In this document: in pieces, positions 43,792-51,692 of the stretch
Layout of the letters: the number at the start of each line of letters is the position of its first letter
How positions within the stretch are numbered: position 1 is the stretch's first letter
Source: Streptomyces wedmorensis
Lineage (GTDB): Bacteria > Actinomycetota > Actinomycetes > Streptomycetales > Streptomycetaceae
Assembly: GCF_000716445.1 (NCBI RefSeq)
Contig: NZ_JNWK01000058.1
Location: forward strand, 1 to 64,000
Length of the DNA stretch: 64,000 nucleotides
Direction of reading: 5' to 3'
The notes under the pieces: model-generated
Databases searched by the model: none
Told to the model about the DNA's origin: nothing
Seen by the model: the letters and a program-made list of their open reading frames with translations, nothing else
Made by a program: the position numbers and the translations under genes

Positions 43792-44907
43792 TTACACCGG
43801 CAGCGGGACGGGTGCCTCGGCGATGGTTCCGGGGACCGTTCCGGAGGTCGTTCCGGACGTGCTCCCGGTGACGACGGCAGCCGTGGAACGGGTGCCGCCG
43901 CGGGGGTCGCCGCCGCTGCTCCGGGCGTCGCCGGACCCGGCGGCGTCGTTCCCTGCGCTGTCCCGGCGGTCGCCGCCGGAAGCGCCTCGGTCCTCGTCCT
44001 TCGCGTCGCCGTCGGAGCCCTCGCCGGTGCCGCCGCCGGACGCGTCGGTACCGCCGGAAGCGCCGGTGCCGCCCGCGAGGACGCGGTCGCAGTAGCGGCG
44101 GAGGGTGTCGCCGGTGCGCAGGTTGCGGGTGAGCTGCTCCCGGCCGGCCGAGTCGAGCCGTCCGGCCCGGTAGTCCTGGCAGGCCTTGAGCATCTTGGTG
44201 CGGAGGTCGGTGCCGGAGGTGCCGTCCTTGCCGCCTGTGTCGTCCTTGCCGCCGATACCCGTATCCGTACCCGTGTCCGGAGTGGTCCTCCCCGGCGTCG
44301 GAGTGGACGCGCCGTCTCCGTCCGGACCCCGGGTGGCCGGCGCCGTGGTGGCGGCGTCGGCGGAGGGGGACGAGCCGGACGTGCCGTCGGAGCCGCCCGG
44401 TCCCTGCGGGGGCGTCTCGGGATCCCGGCTCATGCCGGGCTCCTTCGAGACGAGCGGATCGGGGGACTCCCCCGCCGTCACGGAGCTGGCGGGCGCGGGG
44501 CCCCCGATCGACAGGACGCCGGTGCCGGCGGCGACGGCGACCCCGCCGACCGTGACGGCGGCGACCGCGGCGGCCAGCCCGTACCGCAGGGAGCGTCCCC
44601 AGCGGCGCGCCGGGGCGGTGACGGGGGCGAGCCGCACCCGGCCGAGGTCGGCGCGGTCGTCCGCGCCGGCCGTGACGGCGGCGGCGCGGGCCGCGGTGGC
44701 GGCGCGGAAGGCGGCGAGGGCCGCGGCCTCGCCGGGGAGTTCGGCGTCCGCGGCCGGGAAGGCGGCCGGGGTGCGGGCCGCGCCGAGGGCTTCGGAGAGA
44801 CGTTCCGCCTGGCCGCGCACATGGTCGTCGGCGGCATCGACCGGCTCGCCGCGGAGCAGTCGCTCCGCGGCCTCCTGGTCGAGCCACTGGTACCGCTCGT
44901 CGGCCAT
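43792..44907 (-). CDS. Membrane protein coupled to an ECF sigma factor (probable anti-sigma)
   Basis: A 371-residue protein. The cytoplasmic part (about 1-105) has acidic and Ala-rich helices (DERYQWLDQEAAERLLRGEPV). One membrane helix (about 108-130, YGLAAAVAAVTVGGVAVAAG) is followed by a long Ser/Thr/Gly/Asp-rich outside region. That region contains a short helical island with two Cys (KMLKACQDYRAGRLDSAGREQL ... RYCDRVL). It lacks the zinc HxxxCxxC motif of ZAS anti-sigmas. It starts overlapping the sigma factor stop (TGATG), which is the main reason for the anti-sigma suggestion. Confidence 0.65.
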   Translation of the reverse strand: MADERYQWLDQEAAERLLRGEPVDAADDHVRGQAERLSEALGAARTPAAFPAADAELPGEAAALAAFRAATAARAAAVTAGADDRADLGRVRLAPVTAPARRWGRSLRYGLAAAVAAVTVGGVAVAAGTGVLSIGGPAPASSVTAGESPDPLVSKEPGMSRDPETPPQGPGGSDGTSGSSPSADAATTAPATRGPDGDGASTPTPGRTTPDTGTDTGIGGKDDTGGKDGTSGTDLRTKMLKACQDYRAGRLDSAGREQLTRNLRTGDTLRRYCDRVLAGGTGASGGTDASGGGTGEGSDGDAKDEDRGASGGDRRDSAGNDAAGSGDARSSGGDPRGGTRSTAAVVTGSTSGTTSGTVPGTIAEAPVPLPV

Positions 44908-45596
44908 CACATGTCCTTCTGCGTACGCGGCCGTGATTGCGTCACACCGCCGGGAGCCACGGGCCCCGGTCCACGGCCGCGTTGCGGAGGCACACCGTCC
45001 AGGGGGACGACCGTCCCGCCCGCCTCTTCCGCCCCGCCCGCCTCGCCGTCGACGCCGAGGAGCTCGGCGAGTTTCTTGAGGCCGCGGTGCGCCGCAGTGC
45101 GGACCGCGCCGGGGCGTTTGCCCAGCGTGTCAGCGGCGGTCTTGGCGTCCAGGCCGACGACGACGCGCAGGACGACGGCCTCGGCCTGGTCCTGCGGGAG
45201 CTGGGCGATCAGTCGCATGGTGTGGCCGGTGGCCAGGGACTCCAGGGCCTCGCTCGCGGTGTCGGAGTCGGCGGGCTTGTCGGTCAGTTCGGTCTCGTCG
45301 CCACCGGACGCGGGACGCCTGCCCCGCATCCTGATGTGGTCGAGGGCGCGGTTGCGGGCGATCCGGGCCGCCCAGCCGCGAAAGCGGTCGGCGTCGCCCG
45401 CGAACCGGTCGAGGTCGCGTGCGATCTGGAGCCACGACTCCGAGGCGACGTCCTCGGCGTCGGCCTCGCCGACCAGTGTCCGTATGTAGCCGAGCAACCG
45501 AGGATGCACGGCGCGATACACAGTCCGGAACGCGTTCTCGTTCCCGTCCTGCGCAGCGAGCACCGCGGCCGTCAGCTCCGCGTCGTCCCCCAGCAC
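44907..45596 (-). CDS. ECF RNA polymerase sigma factor
   Basis: A 229-residue sigma factor. Region 2 is FRTVYRAVHPRLLGYIRTLVGEADAEDVASESWLQIARDLDRF (about 23-65) with RFRGWAARIARNRALDHIR. Region 4 is LPQDQAEAVVLRVVVGLDAKTAADTLGKRPGAVRTAAHRGLKKLAELL (about 131-178). A Gly/Pro-rich tail of about 45 residues follows. GTG 45596 is used; a G-rich stretch precedes it directly. Translation is coupled to the downstream membrane protein. Confidence 0.9.
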   Translation of the reverse strand: MLGDDAELTAAVLAAQDGNENAFRTVYRAVHPRLLGYIRTLVGEADAEDVASESWLQIARDLDRFAGDADRFRGWAARIARNRALDHIRMRGRRPASGGDETELTDKPADSDTASEALESLATGHTMRLIAQLPQDQAEAVVLRVVVGLDAKTAADTLGKRPGAVRTAAHRGLKKLAELLGVDGEAGGAEEAGGTVVPLDGVPPQRGRGPGPVAPGGVTQSRPRTQKDM

Positions 45597-45842
45597 TCCC
45601 CAAACCCTGTTCGTCGGTCGCGTCGGTCGCGGCGCCGCGGCTGGTCACGACCGCCACGCTGCCTCGCGCACCTGCACGCTACGTCGTGTCGCGGCGTCCC
45701 GTCCACGCGGTCCGGGGTCTTTGTACAACTTGCAACCTTCGGGGACCTCTCGCGGCGCATGTGCCGGTGCGCGCGCGGGTGTGACACAAACCGCACCCTC
45801 GGCGCTGTATGGAGTACGGAGCCGTGCTGCGGCTCCGTGGAT

Positions 45843-45886
45843 GACGACCGGGGCCTCTCCTGTGGGGGGTGGCGGCCCCGGTCGTC
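45843..45886 (+). terminator. Orphan terminator-like hairpin
   Basis: GACGACCGGGGCC and GGCCCCGGTCGTC are a perfect 13-bp stem around an 18-nt loop, followed on the plus strand by TCCCTTTTCCC. No plus-strand gene ends upstream of it. Confidence 0.7.
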
Positions 45887-45958
45887 TCCCTTTTCCCTCC
45901 TTTTCCCTCCCTTTTTCCGGCTCGTTTCCGCCCCTGGGCGCACTGCGACCTCTTCACC

Positions 45959-46001
45959 GTCAACCCGACGTTGACAGTGGGTGAGTGTCAACCTAGGGTT
46001 G
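45959..46001 (+). promoter_or_regulatory. Consensus promoter with two palindromic operators
   Basis: -35 TTGACA (45971-45976), 17-nt spacer, -10 TAGGGT (45994-45999), then 6 nt to ATG 46006 (leaderless). GTCAACCCGACGTTGAC (45959-45975) overlaps the -35, and CAACCTAGGGTTG (45989-46001) overlaps the -10. Both share CAAC/GTTG arms. Confidence 0.8.
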
Positions 46002-46005
46002 CCTC

Positions 46006-46743
46006 ATGACGAATCCAGTCGGTCTGAATGTCCCTGTCCGTCTCGACGAGCTCATCGACGCGATCAAGAAGGTCCACCCCGACGCGCTGGAGCAGCTCTC
46101 CGGCGCCGTCATCGCGGCGGACCACCTCGGCGACGTCGCCGACCACCTCATCGGCCACTTCGTGGACCAGGCCCGGCGCTCCGGCGCCTCCTGGACCGAC
46201 ATCGGCCGCAGCATGGGCGTCACCCGCCAGGCGGCCCAGAAGCGCTTCGTCCCCAAGGAACCGGACGCGGAGAAGATGGACCCGAACGCCGGGTTCAGCC
46301 GCTTCACCCCCCGGGCGCGGAACGTCGTCATGGCCGCCCAGAACGAGGCCACGGCCGCCCGCAACGACGAGACCCTCCCGGCTCACCTGGCGCTCGGCCT
46401 GCTCGCCGAACCCGAGGGGCTCGCGGCGCACTGGATCGCCTCGAAGGGCGTGACCCTCGACCGGGTCCGCGAGGCCGTCACGGCGACCCTGCCGCCGGCC
46501 GCCGACGAGGTGCCCGCGCTCATCCCGTACGACGCGGCGGCGAAGAAGGTCCTGGAGCTGACGTTCCGCGAGGCCCTGCGCCTCGGCCACAACTACGTCG
46601 GCACCGAGCACATCCTGCTGGCCCTCCTGGAGCACGAGGACGGCGACGGCGTGCTGAGCGGGCTGGGCCTCGACAAGGCCACGGCCGAGCGGGAGATCGC
46701 GGAGGCGATCGCCTCCATCGCGATCCAGCCCCCGGAGGCATAG
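46006..46743 (+). CDS. HTH and Clp-N domain regulator
   Basis: A 245-residue cytosolic protein. The N-terminal part carries a helix-turn-helix ASWTDIGRSMGVTRQAAQKRF (about 60-80). Residues about 95-240 form two Clp-N-like repeats: FTPRARNVVMAAQNEATAARNDETLPAHLALGLLAE and KVLELTFREALRLGHNYVGTEHILLALLEHEDGDGVLSGLG. No ATPase domain follows. Two palindromes over its own promoter suggest autorepression. Clp-N domains bind adaptor or substrate peptides, so it could link proteolysis to transcription; that is inference. Confidence 0.85.
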   Translation: MTNPVGLNVPVRLDELIDAIKKVHPDALEQLSGAVIAADHLGDVADHLIGHFVDQARRSGASWTDIGRSMGVTRQAAQKRFVPKEPDAEKMDPNAGFSRFTPRARNVVMAAQNEATAARNDETLPAHLALGLLAEPEGLAAHWIASKGVTLDRVREAVTATLPPAADEVPALIPYDAAAKKVLELTFREALRLGHNYVGTEHILLALLEHEDGDGVLSGLGLDKATAEREIAEAIASIAIQPPEA

Positions 46744-46787
46744 GGCTTGTCCGGAGAGTCCAGCCCGGCGCTGCCGGCCCCGTAGGG

Positions 46788-46816
46788 GAGGCCGGCCCTC
46801 ATCGGGGGCCGGCCTC
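46788..46816. terminator. Bidirectional terminator
   Basis: GAGGCCGGCCC and GGGCCGGCCTC are an 11-bp stem between convergent genes. Confidence 0.85.
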
Positions 46817-46827
46817 TTCCGTGTCGG

Positions 46828-47388
46828 TCAGGCCGTGCGGGCGCGGCGGGAGACGACGGCGCGCAGGACCCGGCCGCCCTCGACGGAGAGTTCGCGGGCG
46901 CGGCGGAGGCCGGTCGGGCCGTGGGCGACCGATTCGAGGACGGTCTGCTGGCGGCGGAGTTCCCCGGCGAGCAGCGGGCCCGCACCGTCGGCGTCCCCGG
47001 CCCGGCAGCGCTCGACGAGACCGTCGGGCACGCCGGCGGCGTCGTACCGGCCGTGCAGGGCGAGGGCGGTGACGGAGCATGCGGCGGCCCAGCCGCGCAG
47101 GGCCTCGGACGTCCAGGCGTCCGGGGCCTCCGCCAGCATGGCGCGTACGGCCCCGGCGTCCTCCGTGCCGTCCACGTCGAGGTCCACGCGGGCCTTGGCG
47201 ACGGCCTCGCCCCATGCCTCTCCGTCGCCGCGGGCGACGGCCGCCCACACCGGCCGCAGGGCGTCGCCCCGGTCGGGGGCGAGCAGCGGCAGACAGCGGT
47301 CGAGGCAGGCGAGACCGGCCGCGGCCAGACCTCGCTCGTCGGCCCCGTCGATCAGTTCCAGCAGGCTCCGGCCGTTCCCCGACGTCAT
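46828..47388 (-). CDS. Conserved hypothetical protein, helical
   Basis: A 186-residue soluble protein, mostly Ala/Leu/Glu/Arg helices. Two Cys lie near the start (LACLDRCLPLL), one in AACSVTAL and one in VERCRAG. No signal or membrane segment. Weakly resembles TPR/HEAT-like helical repeats. Not recognised as a named family. Confidence 0.65.
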   Translation of the reverse strand: MTSGNGRSLLELIDGADERGLAAAGLACLDRCLPLLAPDRGDALRPVWAAVARGDGEAWGEAVAKARVDLDVDGTEDAGAVRAMLAEAPDAWTSEALRGWAAACSVTALALHGRYDAAGVPDGLVERCRAGDADGAGPLLAGELRRQQTVLESVAHGPTGLRRARELSVEGGRVLRAVVSRRARTA

Positions 47389-47454
47389 GGACGCCTCCTC
47401 GCCACCCGATGCGGACGCAGTACTTCCACTACTGCGCCGAGTGGCGCCTTTTCG

Positions 47455-48096
47455 TCACTGCGCGGCCGGAATCATGCCAGTGGCCTTGCTGTGCTGCATA
47501 GAGGTCAGACGCCGGACGAAGCGGATCGCGAGGACGGCGGCGACGGCGTCGAGGGCGTAGCCGACGAGGGACCACTGGGTCGCCATGACCCAGGTCTCGG
47601 TGGACTCCGACGTCTTGTACATCTGTCCGGAGATCCAGTTCACCAGCGTGCCGACGACCCAGCACGTCCACCAGACGTTGAGCGGTCGCAGCTCCCCCTT
47701 GCCGTCGGCGGCGTACGGCTCCCAGCGGCTGGCACGCCAGATCTCGACGGCGATGGACCGCGGGATCCAGAGGTTGCCGAACGGGATGAACCAGCAGCCG
47801 ATGGCGTAGCCCGGCGTGCGGGTCTGCAGGTCGCGAGCCCAGACCTCGGCGTTGCCCCGCAGTCGGCGGAACCAGAGTATGAACGTGATCCCGGTCGCCA
47901 GGAACACCATGAAGGACAGGCCGTAGGTGATCACCCAGTCGAACGGCCCGAGGCTCTCCGGGTCGACGGGGCCCGACTCGCCGGCCAGCAGATCGCGGGC
48001 GTCGAACGCGCCGAGCAGGACGTCGAAGACGATGTTTCCGGCGAGCAGGACGACGACCGCCTTCGCGATGCCGTTCGGATCCTTGAGCATGAACAT
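47455..48096 (-). CDS. DUF4328 membrane protein
   Basis: A 213-residue protein with hydrophobic segments at about 11-32, 54-76, 138-155 and 170-195. WFRRLRGNAEVWARDLQTRTPGYAIGCWFIPFGNLWIPRSIAVEIWRAS is the signature DUF4328 core (P-FGNLW-P). GGGGGGAACCGC precedes the ATG. Function unknown. Confidence 0.85.
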   Translation of the reverse strand: MFMLKDPNGIAKAVVVLLAGNIVFDVLLGAFDARDLLAGESGPVDPESLGPFDWVITYGLSFMVFLATGITFILWFRRLRGNAEVWARDLQTRTPGYAIGCWFIPFGNLWIPRSIAVEIWRASRWEPYAADGKGELRPLNVWWTCWVVGTLVNWISGQMYKTSESTETWVMATQWSLVGYALDAVAAVLAIRFVRRLTSMQHSKATGMIPAAQ

Positions 48097-48183
48097 GCGG
48101 TTCCCCCCAGGAACGTGCGGCGGCCGAGCGGCCGCCGCCGGGGGAACGTACGCGATCCTGATCGGCCGCGTCCACGATGATCG

Positions 48184-49806
48184 TCAGCGCACCTTCGCCG
48201 CCAGCGCCTTGAACTGTTCCCAGGTCAGGGCCGGTTTCTCCGCATCCCACACCTTCTGGGCGAAGGCTGCCAGCGGCGTGCGGATGCCGGCCGCCACCTG
48301 CGCCTGGGTCTGGGCCCCGGACAGGTCGCACCAGACCGCGAAGCGGCCACCGAGGATCTGGGCGTCGTACTTCGCCGGCACGGCGGTGGAGCCGCGCAGG
48401 ACGCGCGGGGTCCACTGCTCGTAGATCCGGCGCCCGGTGGGGTACGCGAAGTCGTTGGGCTCGCCCAGGACGTAGTAGAGGTAGTCGTCGTTGAGGTTGA
48501 CCAGCTTGCGGCCCGCGCTCAGGTACGAGACGGGCTGCCGGGCGCCGATCTCCCGGCCCGTCCAGTACTCGACCTCGATGTCCTTCGCCGCGCTGACCAC
48601 GCCGCCCGTGAAGAAGCCGTCGTTCCAGGCCTTGAGGGTCTTGCCGGTGGGCCGGACGACGGCCGCCCGGTCGTTGAGCCAGCCGGTGGCCAGGTCCTGG
48701 ACGCGGCCGGACGCCCCGTACTTCGCGCGCGCGGCGCGGGCCAGCTGCGGGTAGCTCGCCTCGGGGTTCTGGGACATGAGGGCGACGTACTCGTCGGCGC
48801 CGAGGTGCCAGTACGCCCCCGGGAAGAGCCCGGTGTACTCGCGCAGCAGGTCGTCGACGATCCTCGCCGAGTCCGGGTCGGAGATGTCGACGGCTCCGCG
48901 CGGGGTCCGGCCGCTCGCGCTGACGAGCTGGAGGTCCGGGTGGGCGGCGATGACGGCGCCGAGGTGCCCCGGCGAGTCGATCTCGGGGACCACCGTGATG
49001 TGGCGGCTCGCCGCGAGGGCGAGGATCCGCCGCACCTCGGCCTTGGTGAGGTGCTGGGCGGAGACGACCTCGGGATGGCTCGAGGACTCGATCCGGAAGC
49101 CCTGGTCGTCGGAGAAGTGCAGACCGAGCTGGTTGAGCTTGAGGTCGCCCATCTCCCGGACGCGGTCCTCCAGCCAGGCGGCCGTGAAGTGCTTGCGGGC
49201 TATGTCCACCATGAACCCGCGCTGCGGCTTCGCGGGCCGGTCGGTGACGGTCCCCTCGGGCATGGCGCCGGTGGCCTTCACCGACTGCTTGAGCGTGCGG
49301 GTGCCGTAGAAGACCCCGGCCTCGTCGGGTCCGCTGATCCGCACCCGGCCGTCGTCGACGGTCAGGGTGTACGACTCCGGGGCCCCGTCCCCGCCCAGGG
49401 CCAGCTCGACGTCCCCGGGTCCGGCGGCGACGGCACCGCGGTACGGGATGCCGAGCTCCCCGGCTATCAGCTTCCCCTCGTCGGCGAGGCCCGCGCTGTC
49501 CGCGCCGAGGACGACCCCGCCGGCGGGCGAGGGCTTCCAGCCGGGACCGCGGGCGGGCACGTGGTCGGCGACGGCCGGAACGGTCCGGGGCGCGGTCGAC
49601 AGCGGGTAGGTCCGGGTCGGCGTGGGGGTCGGTGTCGGGGAGGGCGGTGGCGCGCTGGTGGGCGCGGCGCTCACCGACGTACCGCCGGGGGGCGAGGGGG
49701 CACCGGACGGAGATCCGTTCGAGCAGGCCGCCACGGTGGCCAGTGCCACCGCGGTCGCCATCAGGGCGGGGCCCCGCCGGGGCCTCCGAATGGAGTACCG
49801 CATCAT
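48184..49806 (-). CDS. Secreted beta-N-acetylhexosaminidase (GH20)
   Basis: A 540-residue lipoprotein-like enzyme with a signal ending VAACSNG (Cys about 28) and a Pro/Thr/Ser linker to about 75. The GH20 N-terminal domain 2 (about 85-195) precedes the catalytic barrel with FMVDIARKHFTAAWLE, LHFSDDQGFRIE and the catalytic Asp-Glu pair in HLGADEYV (about 337). It removes terminal GlcNAc/GalNAc, useful for chitin or muropeptide recycling. GGGAGG lies 7 nt before ATG 49806. Confidence 0.92.
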   Translation of the reverse strand: MMRYSIRRPRRGPALMATAVALATVAACSNGSPSGAPSPPGGTSVSAAPTSAPPPSPTPTPTPTRTYPLSTAPRTVPAVADHVPARGPGWKPSPAGGVVLGADSAGLADEGKLIAGELGIPYRGAVAAGPGDVELALGGDGAPESYTLTVDDGRVRISGPDEAGVFYGTRTLKQSVKATGAMPEGTVTDRPAKPQRGFMVDIARKHFTAAWLEDRVREMGDLKLNQLGLHFSDDQGFRIESSSHPEVVSAQHLTKAEVRRILALAASRHITVVPEIDSPGHLGAVIAAHPDLQLVSASGRTPRGAVDISDPDSARIVDDLLREYTGLFPGAYWHLGADEYVALMSQNPEASYPQLARAARAKYGASGRVQDLATGWLNDRAAVVRPTGKTLKAWNDGFFTGGVVSAAKDIEVEYWTGREIGARQPVSYLSAGRKLVNLNDDYLYYVLGEPNDFAYPTGRRIYEQWTPRVLRGSTAVPAKYDAQILGGRFAVWCDLSGAQTQAQVAAGIRTPLAAFAQKVWDAEKPALTWEQFKALAAKVR

Positions 49807-49991
49807 TCGGAATCCTCCCGTACGGAAGACGGTCCGGCCAATCGGTCGGTGGAGCGGTGGCGCGATTCCGGGCCCAGGGGGCGTCCGGACACCCTTGGTG
49901 GAACCCGAGCGTCCATCACATGTTCCGAAACTCTCCCTTCCGGGTGAAATTCGCGCATCCGTCGGACACTTCCCTCATCCCGTCGATAACG

Positions 49992-50609
49992 TTGCGTCAC
50001 GCCCACCCCACCCGTCCCGGAGTACCGGAGCCCACGCTGACCAGCGACACCCACGCCCCCTGCCGGAAGCCGGGCTCCACGGACACGCCTGCCATACCCG
50101 CCCAGCAGGCCCACCCCCGGCACACCGGCGGCCTCGTCGCGTTCAACGCGGCCACGCCCGCCGAGGCCGAGGCCCTGCTGCTGTCCTGCTGCCACAGTCG
50201 CCGCTGGGCCGAACGGGTGGCCGCGCACCGTCCGTACCCGACGGTGGACGCCCTGCTCGCCGCCGCCGACGAGGCCGGGTACGACCTGTCACGGGCCGAG
50301 CTCGACACGGCCCTGGCCGCCGAGTCCTCCGTCCTGCCGCACCCCGGGGCCCCGCCGGCCGCGCTGACGGCACTGCGGGCCGCCCACGCCGCGTACGAGA
50401 GCGGCTTCGGGCACGCCTTCGTGATCAGCCTCGACGGAGTGCGGCCCGGGGAGCGGCTCGACCAGGTCCTGGCCGGCATCCGGTCACGTCTCTGCAACGA
50501 ACCGGAGGAGGAGCGGGTGATCGCCGCCGACGAACTGCGCCGGCTCGCCCGCGCCCGGCTCGCCTTCCGGCTGGCCGAGGGGCTCACACCCCGACACTCC
50601 GAACCGTGA
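49992..50609 (+). CDS. OHCU decarboxylase-like protein
   Basis: The C-terminal part (about 85-205) matches 2-oxo-4-hydroxy-4-carboxy-5-ureidoimidazoline decarboxylases: AHRPYPTVDALLAAADEAG, AHAAYESGFGHAFVIS, GIRSRLCNEPEEERVIAADELRRLARARL. The HPRIG-type active-site segment expected after the first helices is not visible, so the urate-pathway activity is doubtful. The start is unclear. TTG 49992 is the nearest canonical codon. A TAACGT -10-like box at 49987-49992 and GGAG 6 nt before CTG 50037 suggest a CTG start (190 residues). Confidence 0.65.
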   Translation: MRHAHPTRPGVPEPTLTSDTHAPCRKPGSTDTPAIPAQQAHPRHTGGLVAFNAATPAEAEALLLSCCHSRRWAERVAAHRPYPTVDALLAAADEAGYDLSRAELDTALAAESSVLPHPGAPPAALTALRAAHAAYESGFGHAFVISLDGVRPGERLDQVLAGIRSRLCNEPEEERVIAADELRRLARARLAFRLAEGLTPRHSEP

Positions 50610-50801
50610 ATTCGTCCGGAATGCGGCGATTCCGGCCTGCGCGATAGCCCGTCCGTGCCTGTTTGATCACACCGATGGACCCCGCGCGAGCGAACCGACA
50701 AGTCGTCGCTACGATGACCGGGGCCGGTGGACCGTACCCGGCCGGGTCTGACCGACAGAGAAGCCGGCCGGCCCTGATCCCCGCTCCCGGAGGGTTTTTC
50801 C

Positions 50802-51182
50802 GTGCCGGCTGGAACGCTGTACCGCGGCCGGGAAGGAATGTGGAGCTGGGTGGCTCATCGAGTCACCGGCGTCCTCATCTTCTTCTTCCTGTTCGTACAC
50901 GTGCTGGACACCGCTCTCGTCCGCGTCTCCCCCGAGGCGTACGACGAGGTGGTCGCGACCTACAAGACGCCGATCGTCGCTCTTCTGGAGTACGGCCTCG
51001 TCGCCGCCATCCTCTTCCACGCGCTGAACGGCCTCCGGGTCATCGCCGTGGACTTCTGGTCCAAGGGCCCGCGCTACCAGAAGCAGATGCTCTGGACCGT
51101 CGTGGGCATCTGGGTCGTGCTGATGGCGGGCTCGCTGTACCCCGTCCTCGGCCACGCCGCACGTGAACTGTTCGGGAGCTGA
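50802..51182 (+). CDS. sdhC: Succinate dehydrogenase cytochrome b subunit
   Basis: A 126-residue membrane anchor with three hydrophobic helices. MWSWVAHRVTGVLIFFFLFVHVLDTAL carries the heme-proximal R-TG and His residues, and EYGLVAAILFHALNGLRVIAVDF the second HALNG motif. First gene of sdhCDAB; GTG 50802 with GGAGGG upstream. Confidence 0.93.
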   Translation: MPAGTLYRGREGMWSWVAHRVTGVLIFFFLFVHVLDTALVRVSPEAYDEVVATYKTPIVALLEYGLVAAILFHALNGLRVIAVDFWSKGPRYQKQMLWTVVGIWVVLMAGSLYPVLGHAARELFGS

Positions 51183-51190
51183 CGCCACTC

Positions 51191-51667
51191 ATGTCCGCTG
51201 ACACCTCCGCCGCGATCGGCCCCGTCGAGGGCGGCTCCCACTACGACGTGGAGAACCCCGCGCCGTACATCGAGGCCCCCCGCAAGCGCACGGGCAAGAC
51301 CCCGCGCGCGACCCGCGGCAACTTCGAGATGGCCGCGTGGCTCTTCATGCGCCTCTCGGGCGTGGTCCTCGTCGTCCTGGTCCTCGGTCACCTGCTGATC
51401 CAGCTCTTCCTGGACGGCGGCGTCTCCAAGATCGGCTTCGCCTTCGTGGCCGGCCGCTGGGCGTCCCCGTTCTGGCAGGTCTGGGACCTCCTGATGCTCT
51501 GGCTCGCCATGCTGCACGGCGCCAACGGCCTCCGTACCGTCATCAACGACTACGCGGAGCGGGCCAACACGCGCCTGTGGCTCAAGGGCCTGCTGTACAC
51601 CGCCACGGTGTTCACCATCCTTCTGGGCACGCTGGTGATCTTCACCTTCGACCCGAACATCCGCTAG
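51191..51667 (+). CDS. sdhD: Succinate dehydrogenase hydrophobic anchor subunit
   Basis: A 158-residue protein with three membrane helices: NFEMAAWLFMRLSGVVLVVLVLGHLLIQLF, VWDLLMLWLAMLHGANGLRTVINDYA (HGANGLR quinone/heme region) and a C-terminal helix. It lies 8 nt after sdhC and forms the membrane half of complex II with it. Confidence 0.93.
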   Translation: MSADTSAAIGPVEGGSHYDVENPAPYIEAPRKRTGKTPRATRGNFEMAAWLFMRLSGVVLVVLVLGHLLIQLFLDGGVSKIGFAFVAGRWASPFWQVWDLLMLWLAMLHGANGLRTVINDYAERANTRLWLKGLLYTATVFTILLGTLVIFTFDPNIR

Positions 51668-51692
51668 GCACGGGGCTGAGGTAATCCACGTC

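Larger units (their letters stand above)
45597..46005. other. 409-nt gene-free region with orphan hairpins
   Basis: Contains the promoter side of the ECF sigma gene, a small stem GGAGCCGTGCTGCGGCTCC (about 45821-45839), a strong terminator-like hairpin (45843-45886), a pyrimidine tract made of CCCTTTTCC units (45887-45918) and the promoter/operator of the Clp-N gene. No open frame with convincing coding character. A small RNA ending at the hairpin is possible. Confidence 0.55.

Noticed and set aside
46741..46787. Possible third IS/MITE remnant (TAGGGCTTGTCCGGAG after the Clp-N gene stop)
   Set aside because: Only about 15 bases resemble an element end and no inverted partner is visible; kept only as a remark in the IS finding.
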